Numbered from the stretch's first letter, positions 8,900 through 17,323 are shown. The stretch: DNA of 64,000 bases from Arthrobacter sp. KBS0702 (GCF_005937985.2 NZ_CP042172.1:2046001-2110000), one strand, 5' to 3'. A program made the numbers and translations. Notes: generated by a model from the sequence alone, not told the origin.

Positions 8900-8965
8900 G
8901 CCGCAGTGGTGGAGGAGTTCCTCTCCCGTCGTGTGGCGGGCGAGAGGCCGCCGTCGTCTGCTCCG
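8900..8965 (+). pseudogene. Possible C-terminal remnant of the monooxygenase-hydrolase gene
   Basis: The plus frame reads AAVVEEFLSRRVAGERPP, close to the segment AEVVEEFLARVPA at the C-terminus of the fused hydrolase that ends at 5587. There is no gene body in front of it; it abuts the dehydrogenase tail at 8895. The match is short, so this is weaker than the dehydrogenase fragment, but the order and orientation of both tails copy the intact locus. Confidence 0.5.
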
Positions 8966-9028
8966 ACCGACATCGCCGTTGCCCAGGGAGTCTGCCGCGA
9001 GCATGATGACTTGAATGGAGGAAACGTT

Positions 9029-9640
9029 GTGAATAAGAATCGCCTGGAGGCGTTCAGCGACGGCGTCCTGGCCATCATCATCACGATCATGGTCCTGGAA
9101 CTGCGGGCGCCGGAGGAACCGACCTGGTCCGGCCTGGCCGCCGTCCTGCCGACCTTCCTCAGCTACCTGCTCAGCTTCGTCTACGTGGGTATCTACTGGA
9201 ACAACCACCACCACATGATCCACCTGGCCGACTCAGTCAACGGCTCAGTCCTCTGGGCCAACCTGCACCTGCTGTTCTGGCTGTCACTGTTCCCGTTCAG
9301 TACCCGCTGGATGGATGAGTCGGGCTTCGTCGAGGTACCGGTGCTGGTCTACGGGATCAACTTGTTCTGCGCAGCCATCGCCTACTTTGTCCTGCAGCAG
9401 ACGCTGATCCGCCGGCAGGGCCGGGACGGCGCTCTGTCGCGCGCCATCGGCAGGGACTGGAAGGGCAAGGCGTCGCCGTTGATCTACCTGGCGGGCATAG
9501 CTACCGCGTCCGTGCAGCCGTTGCTCGGGCTTGCGCTGTACACGGCGGTGGCCCTGATCTGGCTCGTTCCGGACCGCAGGGTTGAACACTTCGTCACGCA
9601 AGGGGGTCGGGGCCAGAACGGCGAACGACGCACAGGGTAA
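9029..9640 (+). CDS. TMEM175 (DUF1211) family potassium channel
   Basis: A 203-residue integral membrane protein with about six hydrophobic segments. The first carries the family signature NRLEAFSDGVLAI, whose FSDG lines the pore helix; the next segments include IYWNNHHHM and WANLHLLFWLSLFPF, also typical. Bacterial members have six segments and form tetramers that conduct potassium. The GTG at 9029 was chosen because GGAGGAAA lies 5 bases upstream; the frame is open further left only because it runs through the hydrolase remnant. No operon partner is evident. Confidence 0.88.
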   Translation: MNKNRLEAFSDGVLAIIITIMVLELRAPEEPTWSGLAAVLPTFLSYLLSFVYVGIYWNNHHHMIHLADSVNGSVLWANLHLLFWLSLFPFSTRWMDESGFVEVPVLVYGINLFCAAIAYFVLQQTLIRRQGRDGALSRAIGRDWKGKASPLIYLAGIATASVQPLLGLALYTAVALIWLVPDRRVEHFVTQGGRGQNGERRTG

Positions 9641-9735
9641 ATACTTGGCCTCGCCTGTAACTCCTGGCCACATTCCGGAAACTTTGTTTTCAAGCGGGCA
9701 TTCAGCCCGCTGTCACAGAACTTGGGGGTTACACA

Positions 9736-10485
9736 ATGAATTCACACCGCGCCGCATTCCTCACGGCAGTCGCCATGGCGGGAATCTCCGCCAGCCTCGT
9801 CCTGGCCGGCTGCGGGTCGCAGCCCGGAACTCCTGCCACAGCCCCGGACCTTGCCGTGAGTAACACGGCAGAGCGCACGGCAACACTGAACGTACCGGCG
9901 TCGTCGTCACCGACTGCCCCCTCTACCGGCGGGGTACCGGCGTCGAAGGCTCCCGCCCCATCGGCGAAGCACGCGTCCCCGGCGCTGAAGACCTTCACTT
10001 TCCCGGATGGCCACATCTCCTTCGCCTACCCGGAGGCCTGGACGGTGCGGACCATACTCCCGCAGGCCGGTCTTCCCGGAGTTGAAGCGATCGTCGCCGA
10101 CGCTGCGGGCAACGATCTGCTCACCCTGGCCAACGGCGTCAACGCCGGCTGCACGGGCGGTCCCGTGTCGCGACAGGTCTTCGACCAAGCCGCGGTTCCC
10201 GGAATGGCGGGGCCGAACGATACGGAACCCGGTTTCGGCTTCGTTGCGGAATCCGCTGGCAACGGCGACGCCTACTTCATGGGGCTCGCCGATCCCCGGT
10301 CGCTGAAAGAAGGCGACGGCGTCTCGTCCTGGTGCAATCTCGTCCCCACAGCAAACGGCGGACTTTTCACCCGTGTTCACTTCAACGACCCGGGCTTCCC
10401 GAACAAGGGCGCAGCCAAGGCCTGGATGGCGACCGATCAGTACGCCCAGCTCAAGGCGCTGATACTGAGCCTGCGCTACGCCTGA
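9736..10485 (+). CDS. Secreted lipoprotein of unknown function
   Basis: A 249-residue protein with a lipoprotein signal peptide: two N-terminal basic charges, a hydrophobic stretch and the lipobox LAGC, with the acylated cysteine near residue 26. A Ser/Thr/Pro/Ala-rich spacer (about residues 28-80) is followed by a globular domain starting TFTFPDGHISFAYPEAWTV, a pattern seen in surface proteins that probably fold as a small beta-rich domain. It should sit on the outer face of the membrane. I do not recognise a specific family. It is monocistronic and ends at a strong terminator. Confidence 0.75.
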   Translation: MNSHRAAFLTAVAMAGISASLVLAGCGSQPGTPATAPDLAVSNTAERTATLNVPASSSPTAPSTGGVPASKAPAPSAKHASPALKTFTFPDGHISFAYPEAWTVRTILPQAGLPGVEAIVADAAGNDLLTLANGVNAGCTGGPVSRQVFDQAAVPGMAGPNDTEPGFGFVAESAGNGDAYFMGLADPRSLKEGDGVSSWCNLVPTANGGLFTRVHFNDPGFPNKGAAKAWMATDQYAQLKALILSLRYA

Positions 10486-10493
10486 GCCTTCTT

Positions 10494-10530
10494 GTCCGGC
10501 CCGGCCGCCTTACCGGCAGCCGGGCCGGAC
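10494..10530. terminator. Bidirectional hairpin between convergent genes
   Basis: Perfect 12-base arms GTCCGGCCCGGC and GCCGGGCCGGAC with a 13-base loop, between the ends of the lipoprotein gene (plus) and the dioxygenase gene (minus). There is no long T-tract, but the position and stem strength support termination for both. Confidence 0.75.
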
Positions 10531-10532
10531 CT

Positions 10533-11330
10533 TTAGGTCAGGGTCCAGGAACGCTTGGACAGTCCGAACCAGAATCCGTCGATTGCGGTTTTGGCGTTCA
10601 GGTCGCCAGACTCGTAGGCCGCTCCGAGCGCAACATACAGCGGGGCCCAGTGTTCACTGCGGGGATGCGCCTCGCGGGCTGCCGGAGCCTTGTGGAGGAA
10701 GTCCAGGATGGAGTCGACGTCGCCGCGCGCCACGGCTTCCTCGGCCCAGTGATCGAACTCCCGGGAGACCGACGGCGGGGTGCTGTCGGGTCCGCCGGCG
10801 GGGTTGAACCAGCGCAGGTTGTGCGTGGTGAAGCCGGAGCCGACGATCAGCGTGCCGCGGTCGCGCAGCGGCGCCAGCGACTTGCCCAGATTGAACAGGC
10901 CCTGCGGATCCAGGGTGGGCATGGACATCTGCACCACCGGTACGTCAGCGTCCGGGAACATCTCCTTGAGCGGGACGTAGGCGCCGTGGTCCAGGCCGCG
11001 GAACTCGTCGCGTTCGACGTGGTGGCCGTGGCCTGCCACGAGCTTCTCCACCTCGGTGGCGAGCTCGGGAGCCTGCGGCGCGTCGTAAGTGACGTCGTAG
11101 TACTTCTGGGCGAAGCCGCCGAAGTCGTAGACCAGTCCGGGGTTTCGCTTGGTGGCGCTGAGCGTGACCGGGGCGTTTTCCCAATGAGCGGACACCATCA
11201 GGATGTCCTTGGGCTTGTCAAAGGTGCCGGACCAATTCTTGAGTTCGCGGGTCCACGTGGCGTCGTCAGCCAGCGGCGGCGCGCCATGGCTGAGGAAGAG
11301 AACCGGAGGGCGGTCGAGTGTCGAAGTCAT
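10533..11330 (-). CDS. DODA-type extradiol ring-cleavage dioxygenase
   Basis: A 265-residue member of the LigB-type, 4,5-DOPA dioxygenase (YgiD-like) family. Visible metal-site histidines are in LFLSHGAPPL, in the VSAHW segment, in LDHGAYVPL and in TTHNLRWF. Such enzymes use non-haem iron or zinc and O2 to open catechol-type rings in the cytoplasm; the physiological substrate in bacteria is usually unknown. Length and motif order are normal. It starts at ATG 11330, only 6 bases after a predicted -10 box, so the mRNA may be leaderless. No other aromatic-degradation gene lies nearby. Confidence 0.87.
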   Translation of the reverse strand: MTSTLDRPPVLFLSHGAPPLADDATWTRELKNWSGTFDKPKDILMVSAHWENAPVTLSATKRNPGLVYDFGGFAQKYYDVTYDAPQAPELATEVEKLVAGHGHHVERDEFRGLDHGAYVPLKEMFPDADVPVVQMSMPTLDPQGLFNLGKSLAPLRDRGTLIVGSGFTTHNLRWFNPAGGPDSTPPSVSREFDHWAEEAVARGDVDSILDFLHKAPAAREAHPRSEHWAPLYVALGAAYESGDLNAKTAIDGFWFGLSKRSWTLT

Positions 11331-11336
11331 GACTTC

Positions 11337-11367
11337 AGCTTAGCCGGATTTACTTGAAGGTTCAAGT
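11337..11367 (-). promoter_or_regulatory. Predicted promoter with inverted repeat for the dioxygenase
   Basis: On the minus strand a -35-like TTGAAC (11360-11365) and a -10-like TAAGCT (11337-11342) are 17 bases apart. The perfect repeat ACTTGAA-GG-TTCAAGT (11352-11367) covers the -35 box. MerR-type operators often have this ACTTGAA-type form, but no MerR gene is in the window, so the regulator is not identified. Confidence 0.5.
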
Positions 11368-11390
11368 GTATACCTGAGCCCAGTCCCTGC

Positions 11391-12332
11391 CTAGGTACGG
11401 TCACGGCCCCGGTAAAGACGCCGGTAACCGGACGGCGTCGTGTTGAGCTCACGCATGAAGTGAAGCCTGAAGTTGGCCGTCGTTCCCAGCCCGCACCGGG
11501 CCGCGATCGCTTCCATGGTCAGATCGGTTGTTTCCAGCAGTCGGCACGCCTCGGCAATCCGCTGGCCGGTCAGCCAGCGCAGCGGCGTCGTCCCTGCTTC
11601 GGCCAGGAATCTTCGGGCGAAGGTGCTTGGCGCCCATCCGGCGTGGGCGGCCAGGTCCCCCACAGAGAGCGGCTCCGCCATGTGCTGGCGCGCCCAGGTG
11701 CATGTTGGGCCAAACTGGGCCAGTGGCACAGCAACGGGACGTTCAATGAACTGGGCCTGCCCGCCCTCGCGGTGCGGCGCAACGACCATGCGCCGGGCGA
11801 TGCGGTTGGCCGTTTCTGTTCCATAGTCCTTGCGGACCAGGTGAAGGCACAGGTCGATGCCGGCGGCGACGCCGGCGCTGGTGCTGATGGCGCCGTCGTC
11901 GACGTACAGGACTTCCGCGTCAACGGTCACCGCGGGGTGCAGGGTCTGGAGCTGCTGCGCATTCCTCCAGTGGGTGGCTGCCCGCCTGCCATCCAGGAGC
12001 CCCGCAGCTGCGAGCGCAAAGGCACCAGTACACACCGAGACCACCCGGGCCCCGCCGGCGGCCGCCTGACGAAGTGCGTCGCTTACAGCTGCAGGGGGGT
12101 CGTTGAGGGGCTCGAATCCCGGCACCACGATCGTATTGGCAGTTGCCAAGGCATCGAGTCCCGCTGCGGCGTAGACAGGGAATCCCGACGTCGTGGCAAT
12201 CATGCCGGGCTCCGCCGCGCAGATTCGGAACGAATACCTTTCCCGCTCGTCCTCGTGGCCGAAGACCTGCGCAGGTATGGCGAGGTCGAAGGCGACGACC
12301 CCGGGCAACGCCAGCGCAACCACGTGATGCAT
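11391..12332 (-). CDS. GlxA family AraC-type regulator with DJ-1/PfpI domain
   Basis: A 313-residue regulator. Residues 1 to about 180 are a DJ-1/PfpI-like sensor domain with the elbow segment VSVCTGAFALAAAGLLDG. The C-terminal 110 residues hold two AraC-type helix-turn-helix motifs (LSVGDLAAHAGWAPSTFARRF and LTMEAIAARCGLGTTANFRLHF). Such proteins usually activate a nearby gene in response to a small molecule. The gene is divergent from the secreted DJ-1-like protein at 12444, whose first domain has the same LDGxxATxHW pattern, so that operon is a plausible target. The start at 12332 is the annotated ATG (MHHVVALALPG). Confidence 0.88.
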   Translation of the reverse strand: MHHVVALALPGVVAFDLAIPAQVFGHEDERERYSFRICAAEPGMIATTSGFPVYAAAGLDALATANTIVVPGFEPLNDPPAAVSDALRQAAAGGARVVSVCTGAFALAAAGLLDGRRAATHWRNAQQLQTLHPAVTVDAEVLYVDDGAISTSAGVAAGIDLCLHLVRKDYGTETANRIARRMVVAPHREGGQAQFIERPVAVPLAQFGPTCTWARQHMAEPLSVGDLAAHAGWAPSTFARRFLAEAGTTPLRWLTGQRIAEACRLLETTDLTMEAIAARCGLGTTANFRLHFMRELNTTPSGYRRLYRGRDRT

Positions 12333-12443
12333 GAAGTTACTGTACCCACCAGCCGGGCTCCGGAACCTGCTGGAGCAGAATCCTTTTCATAGGAGGTATT
12401 TTTACCACTCTCCCCCAAGCACCGAAGCTGACAGCGTTGGGCT

Positions 12444-13865
12444 ATGCGCAAATATCCAAGGACACTGCACCGGCTGGGCCACGCCGCCCTGGCCGTCGCC
12501 CTCGCGGGTGCCGCCCTCGCCTCCGTCCTGCTCGCCGGCACTGCCGTGATCAGGCACGACCTCGGTTTGGGCTCTGCGAACGCCAGTCCCGTTGGGCCTG
12601 CTCCCAACGCCCCGAAGCCGGCGGCCGGAACGATCCACGTTGCCATCGTTCTGGGCCGAAGCGGGACCGAGGCGGCCGATGCACTGGCCCCCTACGAGGT
12701 TTTCGCCCGGTCGCCCAAATTCGCCGTGACAACGGTTGCGGAAGCCAGGCTGCCCGTCCAGCTGGTGGGTGGCCCCGCGGTCGTACCGACAAGCACTTTC
12801 GCCGAGGTGGACAGCGGAACGACGCCCGCACCGGACCTGCTGGTGGTGCCCGCGGTCGAGGACCCAACCGGAGACAGCGAGGCCGCCACAAGATCCTGGA
12901 TCGTTCGGCAATCCGCCCAGGGCATCCATATCCTCGGGATCTGCGCCGGGTCCGTGCTGCTCGCCGAGGCGGGAGTGCTCGACGGGCACCGCGCCACCTC
13001 GCACTGGTCACGGATCGGCTCACTGCAAAAGAGCCGGCCCGGCGTGCAGTGGATCGGCGGTCAGCGCTTCGTCCAGGACGGCCCGATGACGACGACGGCC
13101 GGCGTGACGTCCGGCATCCCCGGGGCACTGCAGCTTATCCATGACCTGGCCGGGCCGGCGGAAGCTGCGCGGGTCGGCGCGGAGGTCGGTTATCCGGGCT
13201 GGTCACCGACCGGGAGCACGGCCATTACCGAACAGGCTTTCAGCGCCAGCGACGCGCCCGTCGCGCTCAATGCGGCACTCCCCTGGTTCCGGCCCACCGT
13301 CGGCGTCGGCCTGACCGACGGCATCGGCGAGATTGACGCCGTCGCGCCCTTCGAGGTGTATGCCGTCTCCGGTGCCGCACGAACGGTTGCTGTCGCCGCC
13401 ACACCGTCTGTCACAACCCGCCACGGGATGGTTCTGCTCACAGCGCCTCCGTCCACTGGCTGGCCGGCGATGGAGCGGTTGATCCTGCCCGGAAGCGCCG
13501 CAGACGACCCGCGGCTCACCACGTGGGCAGCGCAACGGGCCCTCAGCACAACCGCCCTGCCGGCGCCGTCGCACCCTGGCACGGCCTTCGATGCCGCCCT
13601 CGAGGATTTGTCCCGGCGTGCAGGCAGCGCCGCGGCCACTTCGACGGCCAAATTCATCGATTACCCCACCGCCCAGCTCCGGCTGCACACCGACACGACA
13701 GACACCCGCTCACTGTGGCTCAGCGCCCTGGCGGTGGCCGCCGCCGTCGGCATCGGCGCGCTGCCCGGACTGATCCGCTCCGCCATCCGCAAAGCACCGT
13801 CCACAACACCCGCAACGGCATCCGCACCCCGCCGTGCCGCCAGCCCAGAAGGAAACATGTCATGA
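12444..13865 (+). CDS. Membrane-anchored tandem DJ-1/PfpI-like protein
   Basis: A 473-residue protein with an N-terminal hydrophobic segment (about residues 12-32) and a second one near residue 430, so most of the chain should lie outside the cytoplasm. Residues about 60-255 are a DJ-1/PfpI domain with the elbow ILGICAGSVLLAEAGVLDG containing the conserved cysteine. Residues about 280-385 look like a second, shortened copy (VGLTDGIGEIDAVAPFEVY) without the cysteine elbow. The catalytic role is unknown. The stop overlaps the start of the next gene by four bases (ATGA), so translation is coupled. The divergent GlxA-type regulator is the likely controller. Confidence 0.75.
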   Translation: MRKYPRTLHRLGHAALAVALAGAALASVLLAGTAVIRHDLGLGSANASPVGPAPNAPKPAAGTIHVAIVLGRSGTEAADALAPYEVFARSPKFAVTTVAEARLPVQLVGGPAVVPTSTFAEVDSGTTPAPDLLVVPAVEDPTGDSEAATRSWIVRQSAQGIHILGICAGSVLLAEAGVLDGHRATSHWSRIGSLQKSRPGVQWIGGQRFVQDGPMTTTAGVTSGIPGALQLIHDLAGPAEAARVGAEVGYPGWSPTGSTAITEQAFSASDAPVALNAALPWFRPTVGVGLTDGIGEIDAVAPFEVYAVSGAARTVAVAATPSVTTRHGMVLLTAPPSTGWPAMERLILPGSAADDPRLTTWAAQRALSTTALPAPSHPGTAFDAALEDLSRRAGSAAATSTAKFIDYPTAQLRLHTDTTDTRSLWLSALAVAAAVGIGALPGLIRSAIRKAPSTTPATASAPRRAASPEGNMS

Positions 13866-14869
13866 CCACCACCGCCCCCAGCGGAAAATCGCGCAGGATC
13901 CGGAAGATTTGGATCGCCCTTGCCACCTTGGCAGCGCTGGCAGCCGCCTCCACCGCAACCAATCTGGTGATCGAGAAGGCCGAACGTTCCTCGATCGCTC
14001 CCTACGGCGAGAGGGTGCCGGTCAGCCACGGCACGCTGAACGTCTACCGCACCGCCGGCGGCCGGGGACCTGGCGAAAGGGGCGCGGGCACGGTCGGCCC
14101 CGGCAAGACGATAGTGCTGATGAGCGGGCTGGGCACTGCGGCGCCGGCCCTCGACTTCGCCCCGCTCATCCGCGAGCTCGGCGGCTACGACGTTGTGGTC
14201 GTGGAGGGATTCGGTTACGGGTACAGCGACATGTCCCCCAAGGAACGGACCGTTGAGAACATCACCGCGGAACTGCATGAAGCGCTGTCGAAAATGCACG
14301 TCGGCGGACCCTACATCCTCGCAGGCCATTCCATCGCCGGTCTATACACCCTCTACTACGCGAACCAGTACCGGACGGAAGTCTCGGCAGTCATCGGAAT
14401 AGATCCCACGGTCCCGGCCGCCGGCGCCGGCCATCCCGACGCCAGCGCCGCTCCGGACGGCGTCAACTGGGGCCGCCTGCTCTCCACCACGGGAATTGTT
14501 CGCTGGGCCAGTGCCCTTGCCCCCGCTCTTGTCGAACCGGACGGCGACGGCTACTCGGCGGCCGAACGTGAGCAGATGCGCCGGATGAGCAGCTGGAACT
14601 TCGGCAATGCCGCGGTCGGCGACGAGACAAACCGGATCGCGGAGAATGCTCATACGGTGCAGGGTCTCCGTTACGCGGACGATCTCCCCGTCCTGACGTT
14701 TCTGGCCGGAGAGGGAATCCCTCCGAAGCAGGCCCTCCACGAGGAACGGCTGCGTAACGTCAGGCATCACGCCGTGGTTGTGCTCCCCGGCGGACATTAC
14801 CTCCACTGGACGCAAGCCCGGGCCATGGCGCAGCACATCACGGCCTTCCTCAGCCAGGCACCCCGGTGA
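13862..14869 (+). CDS. Membrane-anchored alpha/beta-hydrolase
   Basis: A 335-residue hydrolase. It has an N-terminal membrane or signal segment (about residues 15-35), an LMSGLGT oxyanion strand, the nucleophile elbow GHSIAG, and a likely catalytic histidine in LPGGHYLHW. It probably acts outside the membrane on an ester or amide of unknown identity. Its ATG overlaps the stop of the DJ-1-like gene (ATGA), so the two form an operon and their products may cooperate at the cell surface. GAAGGAAAC upstream of the overlap serves as the ribosome-binding site. Confidence 0.82.
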   Translation: MTTTAPSGKSRRIRKIWIALATLAALAAASTATNLVIEKAERSSIAPYGERVPVSHGTLNVYRTAGGRGPGERGAGTVGPGKTIVLMSGLGTAAPALDFAPLIRELGGYDVVVVEGFGYGYSDMSPKERTVENITAELHEALSKMHVGGPYILAGHSIAGLYTLYYANQYRTEVSAVIGIDPTVPAAGAGHPDASAAPDGVNWGRLLSTTGIVRWASALAPALVEPDGDGYSAAEREQMRRMSSWNFGNAAVGDETNRIAENAHTVQGLRYADDLPVLTFLAGEGIPPKQALHEERLRNVRHHAVVVLPGGHYLHWTQARAMAQHITAFLSQAPR

Positions 14870-14885
14870 CGCACGATGGGTTGAC

Positions 14886-15229
14886 CGGGGAGCGGCCCAC
14901 GCCGCCCATGATGCCGGGCTCGACGGCTTCTGGTCACTCCCGGGCCGGGCCTGTTGTACCTCCCGGGCTATGCACCGGTGGCCATCACTGAACGCATCAC
15001 CATCCTCGTGATCCCCGTCGACGCCGCACCCGCCATGATCGTTCCGAGCTTGATCGTCCCGAGGCTCAAGCGGCCCGACGCCGAAGCGGCCGCTGGCGCC
15101 TCAATGCTGCGGATCACCGACTGGACTGACGGGAGCGACCCCTACGCGGAATCCGCAGCTCTGTCGGCCGGCACCGGACGGTATGCCGTCTCCGAGTCGG
15201 CCTGGGCCGTCACTTTCCTCGGCACATAA
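14886..15229 (+). pseudogene. Broken N-terminal domain of an M24 (Xaa-Pro) peptidase
   Basis: The frame reading AAHAAHDAGLDG (14892-14930) must shift by one base near 14932 to continue as LLVTPGPGLLYLPGYAPV and then ITERITILVIP up to AVTFLGT, where a TAA stop follows. Together this is the creatinase/prolidase N-terminal domain of an Xaa-Pro peptidase. A single-base deletion explains the shift, and the whole metal-binding catalytic domain is missing. It begins 16 bases after the hydrolase stop and ends before a terminator. It is a decaying gene remnant. Confidence 0.75.
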
Positions 15230-15277
15230 GTCTTACAGTCGCCGGACACCAGCCGCCCTCCCTTGCGCCGGCTAAAG

Positions 15278-15312
15278 AAAGGACCCCGCACGCGTCTGAG
15301 TGGGGGTCCTTT
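15278..15312 (+). terminator. Intrinsic terminator
   Basis: Arms AAAGGACCCC and GGGGTCCTTT pair perfectly around a 15-base loop, followed by TCGGTTTTC. It closes the DJ-1-like/hydrolase unit and the peptidase remnant. Confidence 0.8.
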
Positions 15313-15401
15313 CGGTTTTCGAAGAGCTCACCGGTGGGACTGCGGGCCGGCCGCGGGATGACGTCCGTAGAGTGTCTGTGTGGACCGGTACCCTCGGGAT
15401 C

Positions 15402-16175
15402 ATGACTGAAAGCCCTCAACTGGTGAAACGAACACGCGATTGGATCTCCAGTGCCCGGTCATTTCACGCCCGGCAGCTCACCACGCACCGCAGGGTTAGA
15501 CGCCTCGGAAAGACGCGACTGACCTTCACCACCGGCCAGGCCCTGACGAATCTGGGCGCCTTTTTCCTGGCCGGGTCAACAGGCACAGCAACCCTGCCGG
15601 ATTGGGCAGTCGTTGGTGTCTTGGTCGTGGGGTTTCTCTTGGGCAGGTTCCTGTTTCCCATCCCGGTCAGCAGCATCGCCAGCCGGCGGGGCCCAAGCGA
15701 TGTGGTGAGCAGAACCTCTGCGGAGCTGGACCGTATGACGCCGGAGGAAATCCGGGTTTACGAGAACAACATGGTGCTAAAGCACAGGCTCAAGGACTCC
15801 AGGGGGCTCGGCGCCGAACAGGCACTGCTACGCCAGCAAGAGGCGGCTCGAAATGCGGAGGAAGCCGCGGGTCTGGCCTCCGGAAACCTAAGCGGGCTGT
15901 CGTTGGCTGACGCGCAAGCCTTCGGCTCCGTTGCCGCACAGCATAAGCTCCTCGACAGCCAGTGGCTGGCCTACGAAGTTGACCCGAAACTGCAGTTCGA
16001 TTTCCCGGCCATGTCCGACGCCGCTTTCCCCGCTACCGCGGCCATGATCAGGGCCAGGCGCAACGCCGAGCAGGCGAAGTCAGAATCCAACACGGCCAGC
16101 TACCGGTCCGCCGTGGCGGAGTTCCGCCAGGCGCTGACTGCAGCCGAGGCCGCCGCCGGGGTGCCCCGGAGGTAG
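15402..16175 (+). CDS. Membrane protein of unknown function
   Basis: A 257-residue protein. The first 45 residues are basic, two hydrophobic segments lie at about 45-62 and 67-87, and the rest is a charged, Ala/Glu/Gln-rich helical domain with likely coiled coil (about 125-175). It should be anchored in the membrane with a large soluble C-terminal part. I do not recognise a family. The ATG at 15402 is chosen because the basic, amphipathic N-terminus starts there; an in-frame GTG lies about 30 bases upstream. No clear ribosome-binding site is seen. Confidence 0.65.
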   Translation: MTESPQLVKRTRDWISSARSFHARQLTTHRRVRRLGKTRLTFTTGQALTNLGAFFLAGSTGTATLPDWAVVGVLVVGFLLGRFLFPIPVSSIASRRGPSDVVSRTSAELDRMTPEEIRVYENNMVLKHRLKDSRGLGAEQALLRQQEAARNAEEAAGLASGNLSGLSLADAQAFGSVAAQHKLLDSQWLAYEVDPKLQFDFPAMSDAAFPATAAMIRARRNAEQAKSESNTASYRSAVAEFRQALTAAEAAAGVPRR

Positions 16176-16338
16176 CCGCCGGAGTCCCAAAATCCATCCA
16201 GGGAACGAAGAAGGCCCGCGGCGGCTGAAAGGTCCGCCATTCCGAAGTCAAAGGCTTGTTTGAGGATACGATGCAGTCAAACACGCGTCCGGCGTAGCGG
16301 GGTCGAGCGTGTTGGAACTGACCGTTTTGGGGAACACA

Positions 16339-16482
16339 GTGAAGCGTAGGACAAGGATTATCCTGGCAGCGGTGCTGGCTGTTAGCGCCGTTGCCTTACT
16401 TTCTGTCCGGTCCGCCGAGGAGAAGGTCACCGCAGACGCGGTCTCCCCCTCCGAGCGCTTCACCATTGACCGCCGCGCTTAG
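16339..16482 (+). CDS. 47-residue single-span membrane peptide
   Basis: A GTG start at 16339 follows GGGGA by 5 bases. The product has the form basic head (VKRRTR), one hydrophobic stretch (IILAAVLAVSAVALLSV) and a short polar tail ending TIDRRA. It is 73 bases upstream of the DUF4230 gene on the same strand, so the two may be co-transcribed. Function unknown. The good ribosome-binding site and the membrane-peptide layout are the evidence that it is real; no homology can be checked here. Confidence 0.6.
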   Translation: MKRRTRIILAAVLAVSAVALLSVRSAEEKVTADAVSPSERFTIDRRA

Positions 16483-16555
16483 CTGAGCCACGAGGATTAC
16501 TAGACCAACCTTTCCGCTGTCAGGCGGTGCGACCAACAATACGAAAAATGGGGCA

Positions 16556-17233
16556 ATGACAACCACAGCAACATCCAATGCAAATCCGGTTACTCCGCCA
16601 CCGCCGGGTTCCGGCCGGAAGGTTTCGTTGAAGAGAGGCATAGCACTTTTGCTAGTTGGCGCACTAGTCGCGATAGGCGGAGTGGCTGCGGCGAACGCGT
16701 TTGGATTCAATCCGTTCCATTCGGGCGGGAACGAAGGGGACCGCCCAGTCCTGATGTCGATTAAGAACGCCAGCCGATACCACGCCGCCGTCGGCAACAT
16801 GGAGGTAGTTGTCGAGTTCAAGCCCGACGACACCCCCGCATGGGTGCCCGGCTTTATCGCTGGACGGCGCACGCTATTTGTCGCGGCCGGCACCGTCGAT
16901 GCTTACGTTGACCTGTCGGGACTCAACGAAAAGGACTTGAAGTTGTCCCCTGACGGAAAATCGGTCACGGTGCGCCTGCCCGAGGCTCAGCTCGACAAGC
17001 CCAATCTCGACATGGAGCGGTCCCGTATGTTCGATCAAGAGCGCGGCATCTTTGACGGGATCGCCGATGCATTTGCCGCGCCGGACCAGGCAAAACTGTA
17101 CAAGCTCGCCGAGACAAAGTTCACCGCCGCTGCGGAGGGCTCTGAGCTGCGGAAGCGGGCCACCGAAAACACCAAGGCATTTCTGACTACCCTGTGCGGA
17201 TCACTCGGGGTGCAAGTCACCTTCGTAGATTAG
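16556..17233 (+). CDS. DUF4230 family membrane-anchored protein
   Basis: A 225-residue protein. After a polar 28-residue N-terminus there is one membrane segment (about residues 30-48), then an extracytoplasmic domain with the DUF4230 pattern: an N-terminal strand IKNASRYHAAVGNMEVVVE, the GTVDAYVDLSGL region, and a long C-terminal helical part ending in TTLCGSLGVQVTFVD. The family is widespread but has no assigned function. A GGGG sequence sits 4 bases before the ATG. It may be co-transcribed with the 47-residue peptide gene and ends at a strong terminator. Confidence 0.8.
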   Translation: MTTTATSNANPVTPPPPGSGRKVSLKRGIALLLVGALVAIGGVAAANAFGFNPFHSGGNEGDRPVLMSIKNASRYHAAVGNMEVVVEFKPDDTPAWVPGFIAGRRTLFVAAGTVDAYVDLSGLNEKDLKLSPDGKSVTVRLPEAQLDKPNLDMERSRMFDQERGIFDGIADAFAAPDQAKLYKLAETKFTAAAEGSELRKRATENTKAFLTTLCGSLGVQVTFVD

Positions 17234-17287
17234 GGCCGTCGGCACGGCCGGCGGAGGTGCTGGCCGAGTGGATTCTCTTTTCCGCAG

Positions 17288-17323
17288 AAACGACCCCGCA
17301 TGCAAGAGCGTGCGGGGTCGTTT
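17288..17323 (+). terminator. Intrinsic terminator after DUF4230 gene
   Basis: Perfect 13-base arms AAACGACCCCGCA and TGCGGGGTCGTTT with a 10-base loop, followed by TCGCTTGG. It ends the DUF4230 transcript; the accessory block begins beyond it. Confidence 0.85.

Noticed and set aside
17255..17300. tRNA-Ser-like start GGAGGTGCTGGCCGAGTGG
   Set aside because: No cloverleaf can be completed; the following bases form a terminator instead.
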